From contig JACMKG010000210.1 in assembly GCA_014380255.1 (NCBI GenBank), positions 1-19,502 on the forward strand: a stretch of 19,502 nt of DNA, in the 5' to 3' direction. The notes under the pieces were generated by a model that had not been told where the DNA came from, searched no databases, and saw only the letters and a list, made by a program, of their open reading frames with translations. Numbering within the stretch: the stretch's first letter is position 1; the number at the start of each line of letters is the position of its first letter. The DNA is from Prolixibacteraceae bacterium (GTDB taxonomy: Bacteria > Bacteroidota > Bacteroidia > Bacteroidales > Prolixibacteraceae). Below, piece after piece: positions 1 to 6,449 of the stretch. A program made the translations under genes and the position numbers.

Positions 1-58
1 AAAAGGATGAATCATACAAAGACAAAGGCCTTGCATGTGACTGTGATAGCCACAAACG

Positions 59-148
59 CTATGTTAGCTCTATGTTAGGTCTATGTTGGGTCTATAATTT
101 TGAAAACGTAAGTAAGCCCTGCATAGACCTGACATAGAGTTAACATAG
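59..148 (+). repeat. Iterated 11-bp repeat forming a 27-bp hairpin
   Basis: Three head-to-tail 11-mers (CTATGTTAGCT, CTATGTTAGGT, CTATGTTGGGT, 59-91) and a partial fourth are followed by an inverted pair (122-148). Positions 59-85 pair base for base with 148-122; the only non-Watson-Crick pairs are 67:140 and 76:131. Both are G.U in a forward-strand RNA but C.A mismatches in a reverse-strand RNA, so the fold favours forward transcription. The loop is 86-121. There is no T-tract after it, so it is not a classical terminator. It could be the 3' end of a transcript entering from the left, a set of protein-binding iterons at one helical turn spacing, or an RNA processing structure. Function unknown. 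Confidence 0.7.
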
Positions 149-326
149 AGCTTCCGGCATTGGAATTTGGAGCCTTAACAGTACCCGGGCAATGGAGGTT
201 CAATCAAAAGGGACGCTTCCAATTCATTCACACAAAAAAAAATCGTACTGTCCTCGGAATTTCAAATCCAGTTATCCACTGCCTTTTACGCTTGATCCCT
301 TATCTGGTAACTTGTCTTTAATCGTC

Positions 327-369
327 AAAAAAAAGGCATCGTTCATAAGAAAAGATGAACGATGCCTTT
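327..369 (-). terminator. Rho-independent terminator of csbD
   Basis: A perfect 15-bp stem (332-346 with 355-369) closes an 8-nt loop. Read on the reverse strand it is followed by a run of eight T (the A-run 327-334). It lies 25 bp beyond the csbD stop, so it ends that transcript. Poly-T is present only on the reverse side. Confidence 0.9.
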
Positions 370-393
370 AAAACCCATGCAAAAAAAAAGAAA

Positions 394-579
394 TTATAAT
401 TCTGAAATAATTCTTCTTACTTCTTCATTTGTTTTACCAAGCTTAGTCTGAAGCCTTCCGTATAATTCGTCTTCTTTACCTTCAGCAAACATCAGATCAT
501 CGTCTGTTAAGTTTGCATACTTCTGTTTGAGTTTACCTTTAAACTCATTCCAGTTTCCTCTAGTTATAGTCCTGTTCAT
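394..579 (-). CDS. csbD: CsbD family stress-response protein
   Basis: A 61-aa hydrophilic protein of the CsbD family (PF05532 type), a group named for a sigma-B-controlled Bacillus protein of unknown biochemical role and often induced by stress. Visible hallmarks are the N-terminal GNWNEFKGKLKQKYANLTDD stretch (about residues 8-27), then an EGKEDELYGRLQ-like segment and a final KTNEEVRRII, giving the small four-helix arrangement expected. Length matches the family (about 60-70 aa). ATG is preceded by an A/T-rich leader without a Shine-Dalgarno sequence. It is a single-gene unit: its own promoter candidate lies at 620-654 and its terminator at 327-369. It diverges from the DUF6496-SDR-TopIB-Ku-LigD unit and shares its regulatory gap, which suggests common control (inference). 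Confidence 0.9.
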   Translation of the reverse strand: MNRTITRGNWNEFKGKLKQKYANLTDDDLMFAEGKEDELYGRLQTKLGKTNEEVRRIISEL

Positions 580-619
580 AGCTAAAATATTAAGTTAAAA
601 AAAAGCTCAATAATTAAGT

Positions 620-654
620 CAAATATATAGCTTTAAAGAATGTGGCATGTTACA
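620..654 (-). promoter_or_regulatory. Candidate csbD promoter: TGTAACAT box and TATATTTG -7 element
   Basis: On the reverse strand TGTAACAT (654 to 647) is followed after 19 nt by TATATTTG (627 to 620), a full match to the Bacteroidota -7 consensus TAnnTTTG. The element ends 41 nt before the csbD ATG. The usual TTG -33 element is replaced by the TGTAACAT box, as in the promoter candidates at 708-741 and 9168-9202. Confidence 0.55.
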
Positions 655-715
655 TTTTTTTTACTAAATGTTACATTTTAAGCTTTTTAGAAGGCTAAAT
701 AAAAAGATGTAACAT
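647..715. repeat. Three TGTAACAT boxes in the divergent gap
   Basis: ATGTTACA occurs at 647-654 and 668-675 (reverse-oriented boxes exactly 21 bp apart, two helical turns), and TGTAACAT at 708-715 in forward orientation. The 668 and 708 copies also form an 11-bp perfect inverted repeat (666-676 with 707-717). The outer boxes are each positioned ahead of a -7-like element pointing away from the gap. The arrangement fits a regulator or alternative sigma factor acting in both directions. Confidence 0.55.
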
Positions 716-741
716 TTAAAATAAATTCTGTAATATGTTTT
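708..741 (+). promoter_or_regulatory. Candidate promoter of the DUF6496-SDR-TopIB-Ku-LigD unit
   Basis: TGTAACAT (708-715) is followed after 18 nt by TATGTTTT (734-741), which differs from TAnnTTTG only in the last base. It ends 60 nt before the ATG at 802. An alternative conventional promoter, TTG at 749-751 with TAGTTTAA at 772-779 and a 20-nt gap, overlaps the region downstream, so two starts are possible. Confidence 0.45.
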
Positions 742-801
742 TTATGCATTGACATCACCTTTGTTAACCATTAGTTTAATAATCAGTTAAAAACATTTGT
801 A

Positions 802-1003
802 ATGGCAAAATATTCAAAAAAAAGCACAGGAAAAAGTGGAAGCGGTTATGCATGAATTCAAGGAAGGGACTTTAAAATCCGGTAAAGAAGGGAAAGGCGG
901 AAAAGTAAAAAGCAGAGAACAAGCTGTTGCAATCGGTTTAAGTGAAGCTCGTAAAGAAGGAGCGAAAGTGCCTAAAAAGAAAACAGAAGCAAGTAAAAAA
1001 TAA
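802..1003 (+). pseudogene. DUF6496 small protein gene with a 1-nt frameshift in an A8 run
   Basis: Reading from ATG 802 gives MAKYSKK and then leaves frame, stopping at 853-855. The +1 frame from 824 gives AQEKVEAVMHEFKEGTLKSG and continues to the stop at 1001-1003. Removing one A from the run 816-823 restores one 66-aa lysine-rich protein that matches the start-to-end pattern of DUF6496 proteins (MAKYSKKA..KVE.VMHE.K.G.LKSG, then a K-rich tail with REQA.AIGLSEAR). Such small basic proteins of unknown function are frequent beside stress genes in Bacteroidota. The shift may be a homopolymer sequencing error, a recent mutation, or be bypassed by transcriptional slippage on A8. No other decay is visible: the downstream frame is intact and the SDR gene starts 14 bp later, so the gene is likely functional or very recently broken. 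An internal ATG at 848 could give a 51-aa product. Confidence 0.75.
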
Positions 1004-1017
1004 AAGCCTTTTGAATC

Positions 1018-1890
1018 ATGCAAAAATCGAATCCTAAAAAACCCATATTCAAGGAACAGTCTCAGACTATTCCCGGGCTTGAAAGTCGTATGGATCCTCA
1101 ACCTGAGTTTGATGATCAGAAGATGCCTGCAGGGCACAAGCTGTTGAATAAGAAATGCATCATTACCGGAGGAGACAGCGGAATTGGCAGAGCTGTAGCC
1201 GTTGCATTTGCCAAACAAGGTGCTGATGTGGCTATCATTCATCATACATCTGAAAAATCAGATGCTGAGTTTACGGCCAATTATATACGGGAGAATTACA
1301 AGCGTGAATGCATAATCTTTGGTACAGATATCAGCAAAGAAAACAACTGTAAAAAAGTCATTGAGCAAATATTAAAGACCTTCCCTACAGTTGATATTTT
1401 AGTGAATAACGCAGCTGTACAATATCCTGCAAAAGATATCACTGAAATAAATTCAGAAAAGCTGATGGAAACATTTTCTGTAAACATTTTAGCGATGTTC
1501 TGGATCACTATTGCTGTTCTGCCGAGAATCCCCAAAGGAGGATGTATAATCAATACCACTTCAGTGACCGCTTACCGTGGCAGTTCCGGGCTTATTGATT
1601 ACAGCGCCACCAAAGGTGCTATCGTATCTTTTACACGAAGCCTTTCGACTAATCTGATCGAAAAAGGCATACGCGTTAACGGAGTAGCACCTGGCCCTGT
1701 ATGGACTCCTCTTATCCCTGCCAGTTTTCCACCCGAAGAGGTGGCCAAATTTGGTACCGATTGCCCCATGAAACGGCCTGCGCAACCTGTCGAGGTAGCT
1801 CCTGCCTATGTTTTCCTGGCTTGCCAGGATGCAAGTTTTATTTCCGGGCAGATCATCCACGTAAATGGTGGGGAAATAATAAATGGTTAA
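1018..1890 (+). CDS. SDR family oxidoreductase, stress type (YdaD/YhdF/YghA-like)
   Basis: A 290-aa short-chain dehydrogenase/reductase that transfers hydride between NAD(P)(H) and an alcohol or carbonyl substrate; the substrate cannot be read from the sequence. The Rossmann motif TGGDSGIG is at 50-57, NNAA at 130-133, the catalytic serine at about S182 (INTTSV), and the Y195-SAT-K199 pair in DYSATKGA. APGPVWTPL at 224-232 follows the cofactor loop. The N-terminal extension of about 40 residues with PG.ES.M.P.P and a late TGGDSGIG is typical of the subgroup containing Bacillus YdaD/YhdF and E. coli YghA, several of which are general-stress or aldehyde-linked. It starts 14 bp after the DUF6496 gene and ends 27 bp before topoisomerase IB, so it is very likely cotranscribed with the repair genes. 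The ATG at 1018 is the only start giving the full N-terminal motif. Confidence 0.9.
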   Translation: MQKSNPKKPIFKEQSQTIPGLESRMDPQPEFDDQKMPAGHKLLNKKCIITGGDSGIGRAVAVAFAKQGADVAIIHHTSEKSDAEFTANYIRENYKRECIIFGTDISKENNCKKVIEQILKTFPTVDILVNNAAVQYPAKDITEINSEKLMETFSVNILAMFWITIAVLPRIPKGGCIINTTSVTAYRGSSGLIDYSATKGAIVSFTRSLSTNLIEKGIRVNGVAPGPVWTPLIPASFPPEEVAKFGTDCPMKRPAQPVEVAPAYVFLACQDASFISGQIIHVNGGEIING

Positions 1891-1917
1891 TAAAAACTAT
1901 TAAAAAGGAACTATTCC

Positions 1918-3030
1918 ATGATAGATACGAGAGAAAGTATTTTGGAAGATATTGAAATATTGCCCGAAACGATATCTGATGCCGTAAGCAGTGCGTCGGC
2001 TGTGGGGCTTACATACATATTTGACAACCAGGAAGGCTATTCCCGGCATAAAAATGGCAATAAGTTTTATTACATGGACGGATCGGAAATAGTGCAGGAC
2101 AAGGAAGAACTGGCTCGTATAAAGAGCCTTGTACTGCCACCTGCCTGGGAAAATGTCTGGATATGTAAAGTGAAGGATGGGCATCTTCAGGCAACGGGAT
2201 ATGACCAGCTTAACAGGAAACAATATCGTTACCATCCCTTATGGATAGCTATTAGAAATCAGACAAAATTCTATCGTCTGAAAGAATTTGGCAATCGCCT
2301 GCCTTTCATTCGCAAGAACCTGGAGAAGGATTTATCCTTACCCGGGTTTCCGCAAAGAAAGGTTTTGGCTGCCATGGTGAGCTTATTGGAAAGAATTAAT
2401 ATACGGGTAGGAAATGCGTTCTACGAAAAGCTGTATGGCTCCTTTGGTCTAACTACCTTAAAGAACCGTCATGTAAAAATTGAAGGAAGTAAACTGCATC
2501 TTTCTTTTATAGGCAAAAAAGGAATACGTCATAACATCACTTTCTCAAGCCGCAGGCTTGCCAATATCATAAGGGGGTGCAAGGAAATACCCGGCAAAAC
2601 CCTTTTTGAATACTATGATGAGACCGGAAACATCCGGACCGTAGATTCGGGCGAATTGAATGGTTATATCAGGGAGGTATCAGGAGGTGACTTCACTGCA
2701 AAAGATTTTCGTACCTGGGCAGGGAGTATACACGCATTGCTCGGATTTAAAGAGCTAGGCGGTTTTGAAACTGTTACTGAAATGAACCGGAAAATCCCGG
2801 CAGTGCTGGATCTGGTGGCTAAACAATTAGGCAATACGCGTACTGTTTGCAAAAAATACTATGTACATCCATTGATATTAATGCTTTATAAAGAACAAAA
2901 GCTGGAAGAATACATCCGTGATCTCGATGGTGAAACAAAAGACAAAAGTGATGGATACGTTGATGAGGAAAGAGTTTTGCTTAAGATACTGGAAAGTGAT
3001 CATATAACAAACAAACACCTGCACGGATAA
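1918..3030 (+). CDS. DNA topoisomerase IB (poxvirus/eukaryote-like)
   Basis: A 370-aa type IB topoisomerase, which relaxes positive and negative supercoils through a 3'-phosphotyrosyl intermediate without ATP or metal. The active-site set is visible: R163 in RVGNAFYEKLYGSFGLTTL, K200 or K201 in FIGKKG, R265 in AKDFRTWAGS, and the nucleophile Y315 within CKKYYVHP (family pattern C.kSY.HP). The N-terminal part (residues 30-110, with LPPAW and ATGYDQLNRKQYRYH) is the DNA-clamping domain of bacterial TopIB. Length fits the bacterial family. AAAAAGGAAC upstream of the ATG is one of the few Shine-Dalgarno-like leaders in the window. It sits between an SDR gene and ku with short gaps, implying cotranscription with the end-joining genes. 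Bacteria use TopIA and gyrase for housekeeping, so this enzyme is accessory, and its placement suggests a role in stress or repair (inference). Confidence 0.93.
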   Translation: MIDTRESILEDIEILPETISDAVSSASAVGLTYIFDNQEGYSRHKNGNKFYYMDGSEIVQDKEELARIKSLVLPPAWENVWICKVKDGHLQATGYDQLNRKQYRYHPLWIAIRNQTKFYRLKEFGNRLPFIRKNLEKDLSLPGFPQRKVLAAMVSLLERINIRVGNAFYEKLYGSFGLTTLKNRHVKIEGSKLHLSFIGKKGIRHNITFSSRRLANIIRGCKEIPGKTLFEYYDETGNIRTVDSGELNGYIREVSGGDFTAKDFRTWAGSIHALLGFKELGGFETVTEMNRKIPAVLDLVAKQLGNTRTVCKKYYVHPLILMLYKEQKLEEYIRDLDGETKDKSDGYVDEERVLLKILESDHITNKHLHG

Positions 3031-3076
3031 TGATTCTTTATTGGCTCATATAAATTTCAAACTAAAACTAGTCGGT

Positions 3077-3847
3077 ATGAAAGCAATATGGAAAGGAGCT
3101 ATAAGTTTCGGGTTAGTTAACATTCCTGTAAAGTTATACAGTGCAACTGAACAGAGCACGCTTAACCTGGATATGCTCGACCGCAGGGATATGGCAAAAG
3201 TTCATTTCAAGAGAGTTAATGAGAATACAGGCAAAGAAATAGGCTGGGAAGATATTGGCAAGGCTTATAACCTGGACGGAGAATACATCATGCTGGAAGA
3301 TGAGGATTTTGAAGAGGCAGCTCCTGAAAAAAGCAAAATCATTTCAGTTGATCATTTCGTTGATGAGAATGAGATAGACACTATATATTATGAGAATTCT
3401 TATTACATCGTTCCGGAGAAACAAGGAGTAAAAGCATATGCATTATTAAGAGAAGCCTTGAATAAAACGGGTAAAGTAGGAATTGCACAATTTGTATTAC
3501 GCACCTCTGAAACCCTGTCTGTCTTAAAATCAATGGACGATATTTTGGTCTTGTCTAAAATAAGGTTTGCCCAGGAAATCCGCAGCACCGAAGGATTAGA
3601 TCTGCCACCCAAATCCCTGGTAAAGGCGGATGAGCTGAAAATGGCAACGGAGCTGATCAACCAATATTCAACACCTTTTAAGATCCATAAATATAAGGAT
3701 GAGTATGCCGATGAATTGCTCAAAGTAATTAAAGCACGGGCATCAGGCAAAAAGGGTAAAGTTCGCAAGCTGAAAACTCCTTCCACTCATACAGAGGATC
3801 TTATGGAGCAATTAAAGGCAAGTTTATCAAAATCAAAAATTTCATAA
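3077..3847 (+). CDS. ku: Ku, DNA end-binding protein for non-homologous end joining
   Basis: A 256-aa bacterial Ku homodimer subunit that threads onto double-strand break ends and recruits LigD. The start MKAIWKGAISFGLVNIPVKL is the canonical Ku N-terminus, so ATG 3077 is chosen over a TTG at 3041 that would add 12 unrelated residues. The HFKRVN and later YYIVPEKQGVKAYALLREAL segments are the conserved beta-barrel (bridge) core; residues about 230-256 form a short lysine-rich tail ending in a LMEQLKASL helix, the region that contacts LigD in other species. Only one ku copy is seen. It lies 46 bp after the topoisomerase IB gene and 3 bp before ligD, an arrangement that practically ensures joint translation. 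Confidence 0.95.
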   Translation: MKAIWKGAISFGLVNIPVKLYSATEQSTLNLDMLDRRDMAKVHFKRVNENTGKEIGWEDIGKAYNLDGEYIMLEDEDFEEAAPEKSKIISVDHFVDENEIDTIYYENSYYIVPEKQGVKAYALLREALNKTGKVGIAQFVLRTSETLSVLKSMDDILVLSKIRFAQEIRSTEGLDLPPKSLVKADELKMATELINQYSTPFKIHKYKDEYADELLKVIKARASGKKGKVRKLKTPSTHTEDLMEQLKASLSKSKIS

Positions 3848-3850
3848 GCT

Positions 3851-6346
3851 ATGAGCCTCGATCTATATAAGAAGAAAAGGGATTTTAAAAGTACTCCTGA
3901 ACCTGATTCAGAGGAAAAAATAAGGGAATCGGTACACACCTTTGTGGTGCACCGACACGATGCCTCGCATTTACACTACGATTTCAGGCTCGAAATGGAA
4001 GGTGTATTAAAGAGTTGGGCAGTACCCAAAGGTCCTTCTATGAAAGCCGGTGAAAGGCGTTTGGCCATCATGGTTGAAGACCATCCGTTGTCGTATGGTG
4101 AGTTTTATGGACAAATACCGGAAGGAAATTACGGTGCCGGAAATGTTGAAATTTGGGATGAAGGAACTTATCTGCCCTTGGAAGATAAAGGGAATGCCGA
4201 AAAGAACCTGCTGGATCAGCTAAAAAAAGGGAGTATCAAATTTGTTATCAATGGTAATTACTTAAAGGGAGCGTTTAGCTTGGTACGCATTAACAGTGGG
4301 CAGAAGGATAATGAGTGGTTGCTTATTAAAAAGAAGGATAAGTATGCCATGCCCAGCTATGACATAGAAAAACTACAGCCCATAAAATCTACAATAAAAG
4401 GGACTATGGCAGTAGATGATGATGTGCCCTCTAATCCGGAAACCAAGAAGACTGACCTGGAAGCAAAAAACATTGCTCCTCCTTCAGATCTAAAGCCTAT
4501 GCTGGCAAAGCTAAGTTCAGAAATCATTGATGAACCATCGTGGATATATGAAATGAAGTATGATGGTTACCGGTTAATTAGCAGAATCCATGAGGGAACT
4601 GTTGAAATGATTTCGCGAAACGGCAATAGCTTTAATGCAGCTTATAATGCGTTGGAAAAAGAATTATTACAGATAAAAGAAGATGTCATTCTGGATGGTG
4701 AAATAGTCGTTGAAAACGAGAAGGGATTAAGTGATTTTCAATTGCTTCAAAATTACAGGACTACTCAGAAAGGGGAATTAAAATATTTTGTGTTTGATCT
4801 GCTTTATCTCAATGGTCATTTAATTACTGATTTTCCCTTAGTGAAACGAAAAGAACTGCTTGATGCCTTTTTTAAAATGTATGACTTTAAGAATATTCAC
4901 AATGCACCTTATCAAACCGGGAACGGCAAAGCTCTTTTTGAAAAAGTTTCACATCTGGGATATGAAGGGATTATTGCAAAATCACCCAACAGCGAATATC
5001 TGCCCGGTAAACGTACTGATACATGGCTTAAAGTAAAATCCAGCATGATGCAGGAAGCCATTATATGCGGTTACACGTTGCCTCAGAAAAGCAGGAAATA
5101 CTTTGGTTCCCTTATCCTGGGATTGTATGACAACGACAAACTAAGATACATTGGTAACTGTGGTACTGGATTCAACGAGGTATCATTAAAAGAACTGTAT
5201 ACCCAATTTGAAGATCTTACCATCCACGCCTCACCCTTTGAAAAAGCGCCCAAGCTTTTGGGCCCAAAGGGAAAGCCTGTTTGGCTAAAGCCTGAATTGG
5301 TGTGCAATGTAAAGTTCCTGGAATGGTCACAGGATGAAATCATGCGTACCCCTGTATTTATGGGTTTACGGGTCGATAAGGAGGCCCGGGAAGTTGTAAA
5401 TGAAAGTAAGCAAGAGGAAACAGAACGAAACAGTTCTTTGGAACAAACCATGGTAATTGGAGGTAAGAATGTAAAATGCACGAACCTAACCAAGGTGTAC
5501 TGGCCTGATGAAGGTTATACCAAAGGAGATCTGATTTCTTATTATCTAAGTATCAGCAAATACATCCTTCCTTATCTTAAAAACAGGCCTCAGTCCTTGA
5601 ATCGGCATCCTAACGGGATCAAGGCCAAAGGCTTTTACCAGAAAGACATGGATGTCAATCAATTGCCATCCTGGATAAAGACTGTAAAGATCTATTCCAA
5701 ATCCAATGATGATTACATTGATTACCTGATATGTAACGATGCCGCTACGTTGATTTATATGGCCAACCTCGGGTGCATCGAGATTAATCCATGGCACAGT
5801 ACATATATGAATCCTGAAGAGCCTTCCTACATCATGCTTGATTTGGATACGGGGGATATCCCGTTCACAGAGGTTGTAAACACGGCACTGGTTATTAAAG
5901 AAATCTGTGATGAGATAAACATTCCCGCTTACTGTAAGACAAGTGGCGCTACAGGACTGCATATCTATATTCCACTTGGGGCAAAGTATAACTACCACGA
6001 TGCAAAAACTTTTGCAGAGATAATAGCAACTATGGCACAACACAGACTTCCTGCGGCAACAAGTATTGAGCGCAGTGTGGCCAAGCGTAAAAACAAAGTA
6101 TATATTGATTATCTGCAAAATAACATGGGTCAAACCATTTCCTCAGCATATAGTGTTCGTCCACGTCCCCTTGCTACAGTATCAACTCCTTTGGATTGGA
6201 AGGAAGTCAATTATAATTTAAGCCCACAGATGTTTACTGTTAAAAATATTCCAGACAGATTAAATTCATTAGGTGACCTATGGGCTCCTGTTTTGAAAAA
6301 AGGAATTGTGCTTGCCAAAGCACTGAAGGCTTTAGAGAAATTATAG
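3851..6346 (+). CDS. ligD: LigD, multifunctional DNA ligase D (PE-LIG-POL)
   Basis: An 831-aa ATP-dependent end-joining ligase that trims, fills and seals break ends held by Ku. Domain order is phosphoesterase, ligase, polymerase. The 3'-phosphoesterase (about 25-175) shows H36, H42, D44 and R46 in RHDASHLHYDFRLE and H78 in VEDHPL. The ligase (about 211-510) shows motif I with the adenylated lysine K236 in EMKYDGYR, LDGEIV at 281-286, FDLLYL at 315-320, EGIIAK at 372-377 and WLKVK at 392-396. The archaeo-eukaryotic primase-type polymerase (about 535-831) shows the metal-binding LDLD at 663-666, TSGATGLHIY at 697-706 and the third acidic site YIDYLQNN at 751-758. All catalytic residues appear intact. 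The order PE-LIG-POL is that of Pseudomonas rather than POL-PE-LIG of mycobacteria. It is the last gene of the tight operon; a 103-bp gap precedes the DUF748 gene. Confidence 0.96.
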   Translation: MSLDLYKKKRDFKSTPEPDSEEKIRESVHTFVVHRHDASHLHYDFRLEMEGVLKSWAVPKGPSMKAGERRLAIMVEDHPLSYGEFYGQIPEGNYGAGNVEIWDEGTYLPLEDKGNAEKNLLDQLKKGSIKFVINGNYLKGAFSLVRINSGQKDNEWLLIKKKDKYAMPSYDIEKLQPIKSTIKGTMAVDDDVPSNPETKKTDLEAKNIAPPSDLKPMLAKLSSEIIDEPSWIYEMKYDGYRLISRIHEGTVEMISRNGNSFNAAYNALEKELLQIKEDVILDGEIVVENEKGLSDFQLLQNYRTTQKGELKYFVFDLLYLNGHLITDFPLVKRKELLDAFFKMYDFKNIHNAPYQTGNGKALFEKVSHLGYEGIIAKSPNSEYLPGKRTDTWLKVKSSMMQEAIICGYTLPQKSRKYFGSLILGLYDNDKLRYIGNCGTGFNEVSLKELYTQFEDLTIHASPFEKAPKLLGPKGKPVWLKPELVCNVKFLEWSQDEIMRTPVFMGLRVDKEAREVVNESKQEETERNSSLEQTMVIGGKNVKCTNLTKVYWPDEGYTKGDLISYYLSISKYILPYLKNRPQSLNRHPNGIKAKGFYQKDMDVNQLPSWIKTVKIYSKSNDDYIDYLICNDAATLIYMANLGCIEINPWHSTYMNPEEPSYIMLDLDTGDIPFTEVVNTALVIKEICDEINIPAYCKTSGATGLHIYIPLGAKYNYHDAKTFAEIIATMAQHRLPAATSIERSVAKRKNKVYIDYLQNNMGQTISSAYSVRPRPLATVSTPLDWKEVNYNLSPQMFTVKNIPDRLNSLGDLWAPVLKKGIVLAKALKALEKL

Positions 6347-6449
6347 GCCTTATTGTATTAAAACAATTTAAAACAATCATTTAGAAAACATACAAGCGTA
6401 TAAATAACAGGAATTGATATTTACCTGGTCATTCATAAAAATCTCTCTC

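Noticed and set aside
814..1245. Reverse-strand 143-codon open frame
   Set aside because: It runs antisense to the DUF6496 and SDR genes, whose families are clear, and has a low-quality composition without any domain.
3041..3076. TTG start giving Ku 12 extra residues
   Set aside because: MKAIWKGAISFG at 3077 is the standard Ku N-terminus and has an ATG.
5546..6133. Reverse-strand 195-codon open frame
   Set aside because: It is antisense to the LigD polymerase domain, which contains its catalytic motifs; the reverse product shows no family feature.
6414..6449. TTG start giving the DUF748 protein 12 extra residues
   Set aside because: ATG 6450 leaves a normal basic-then-hydrophobic anchor; the extra residues add a second hydrophobic patch with no family support.
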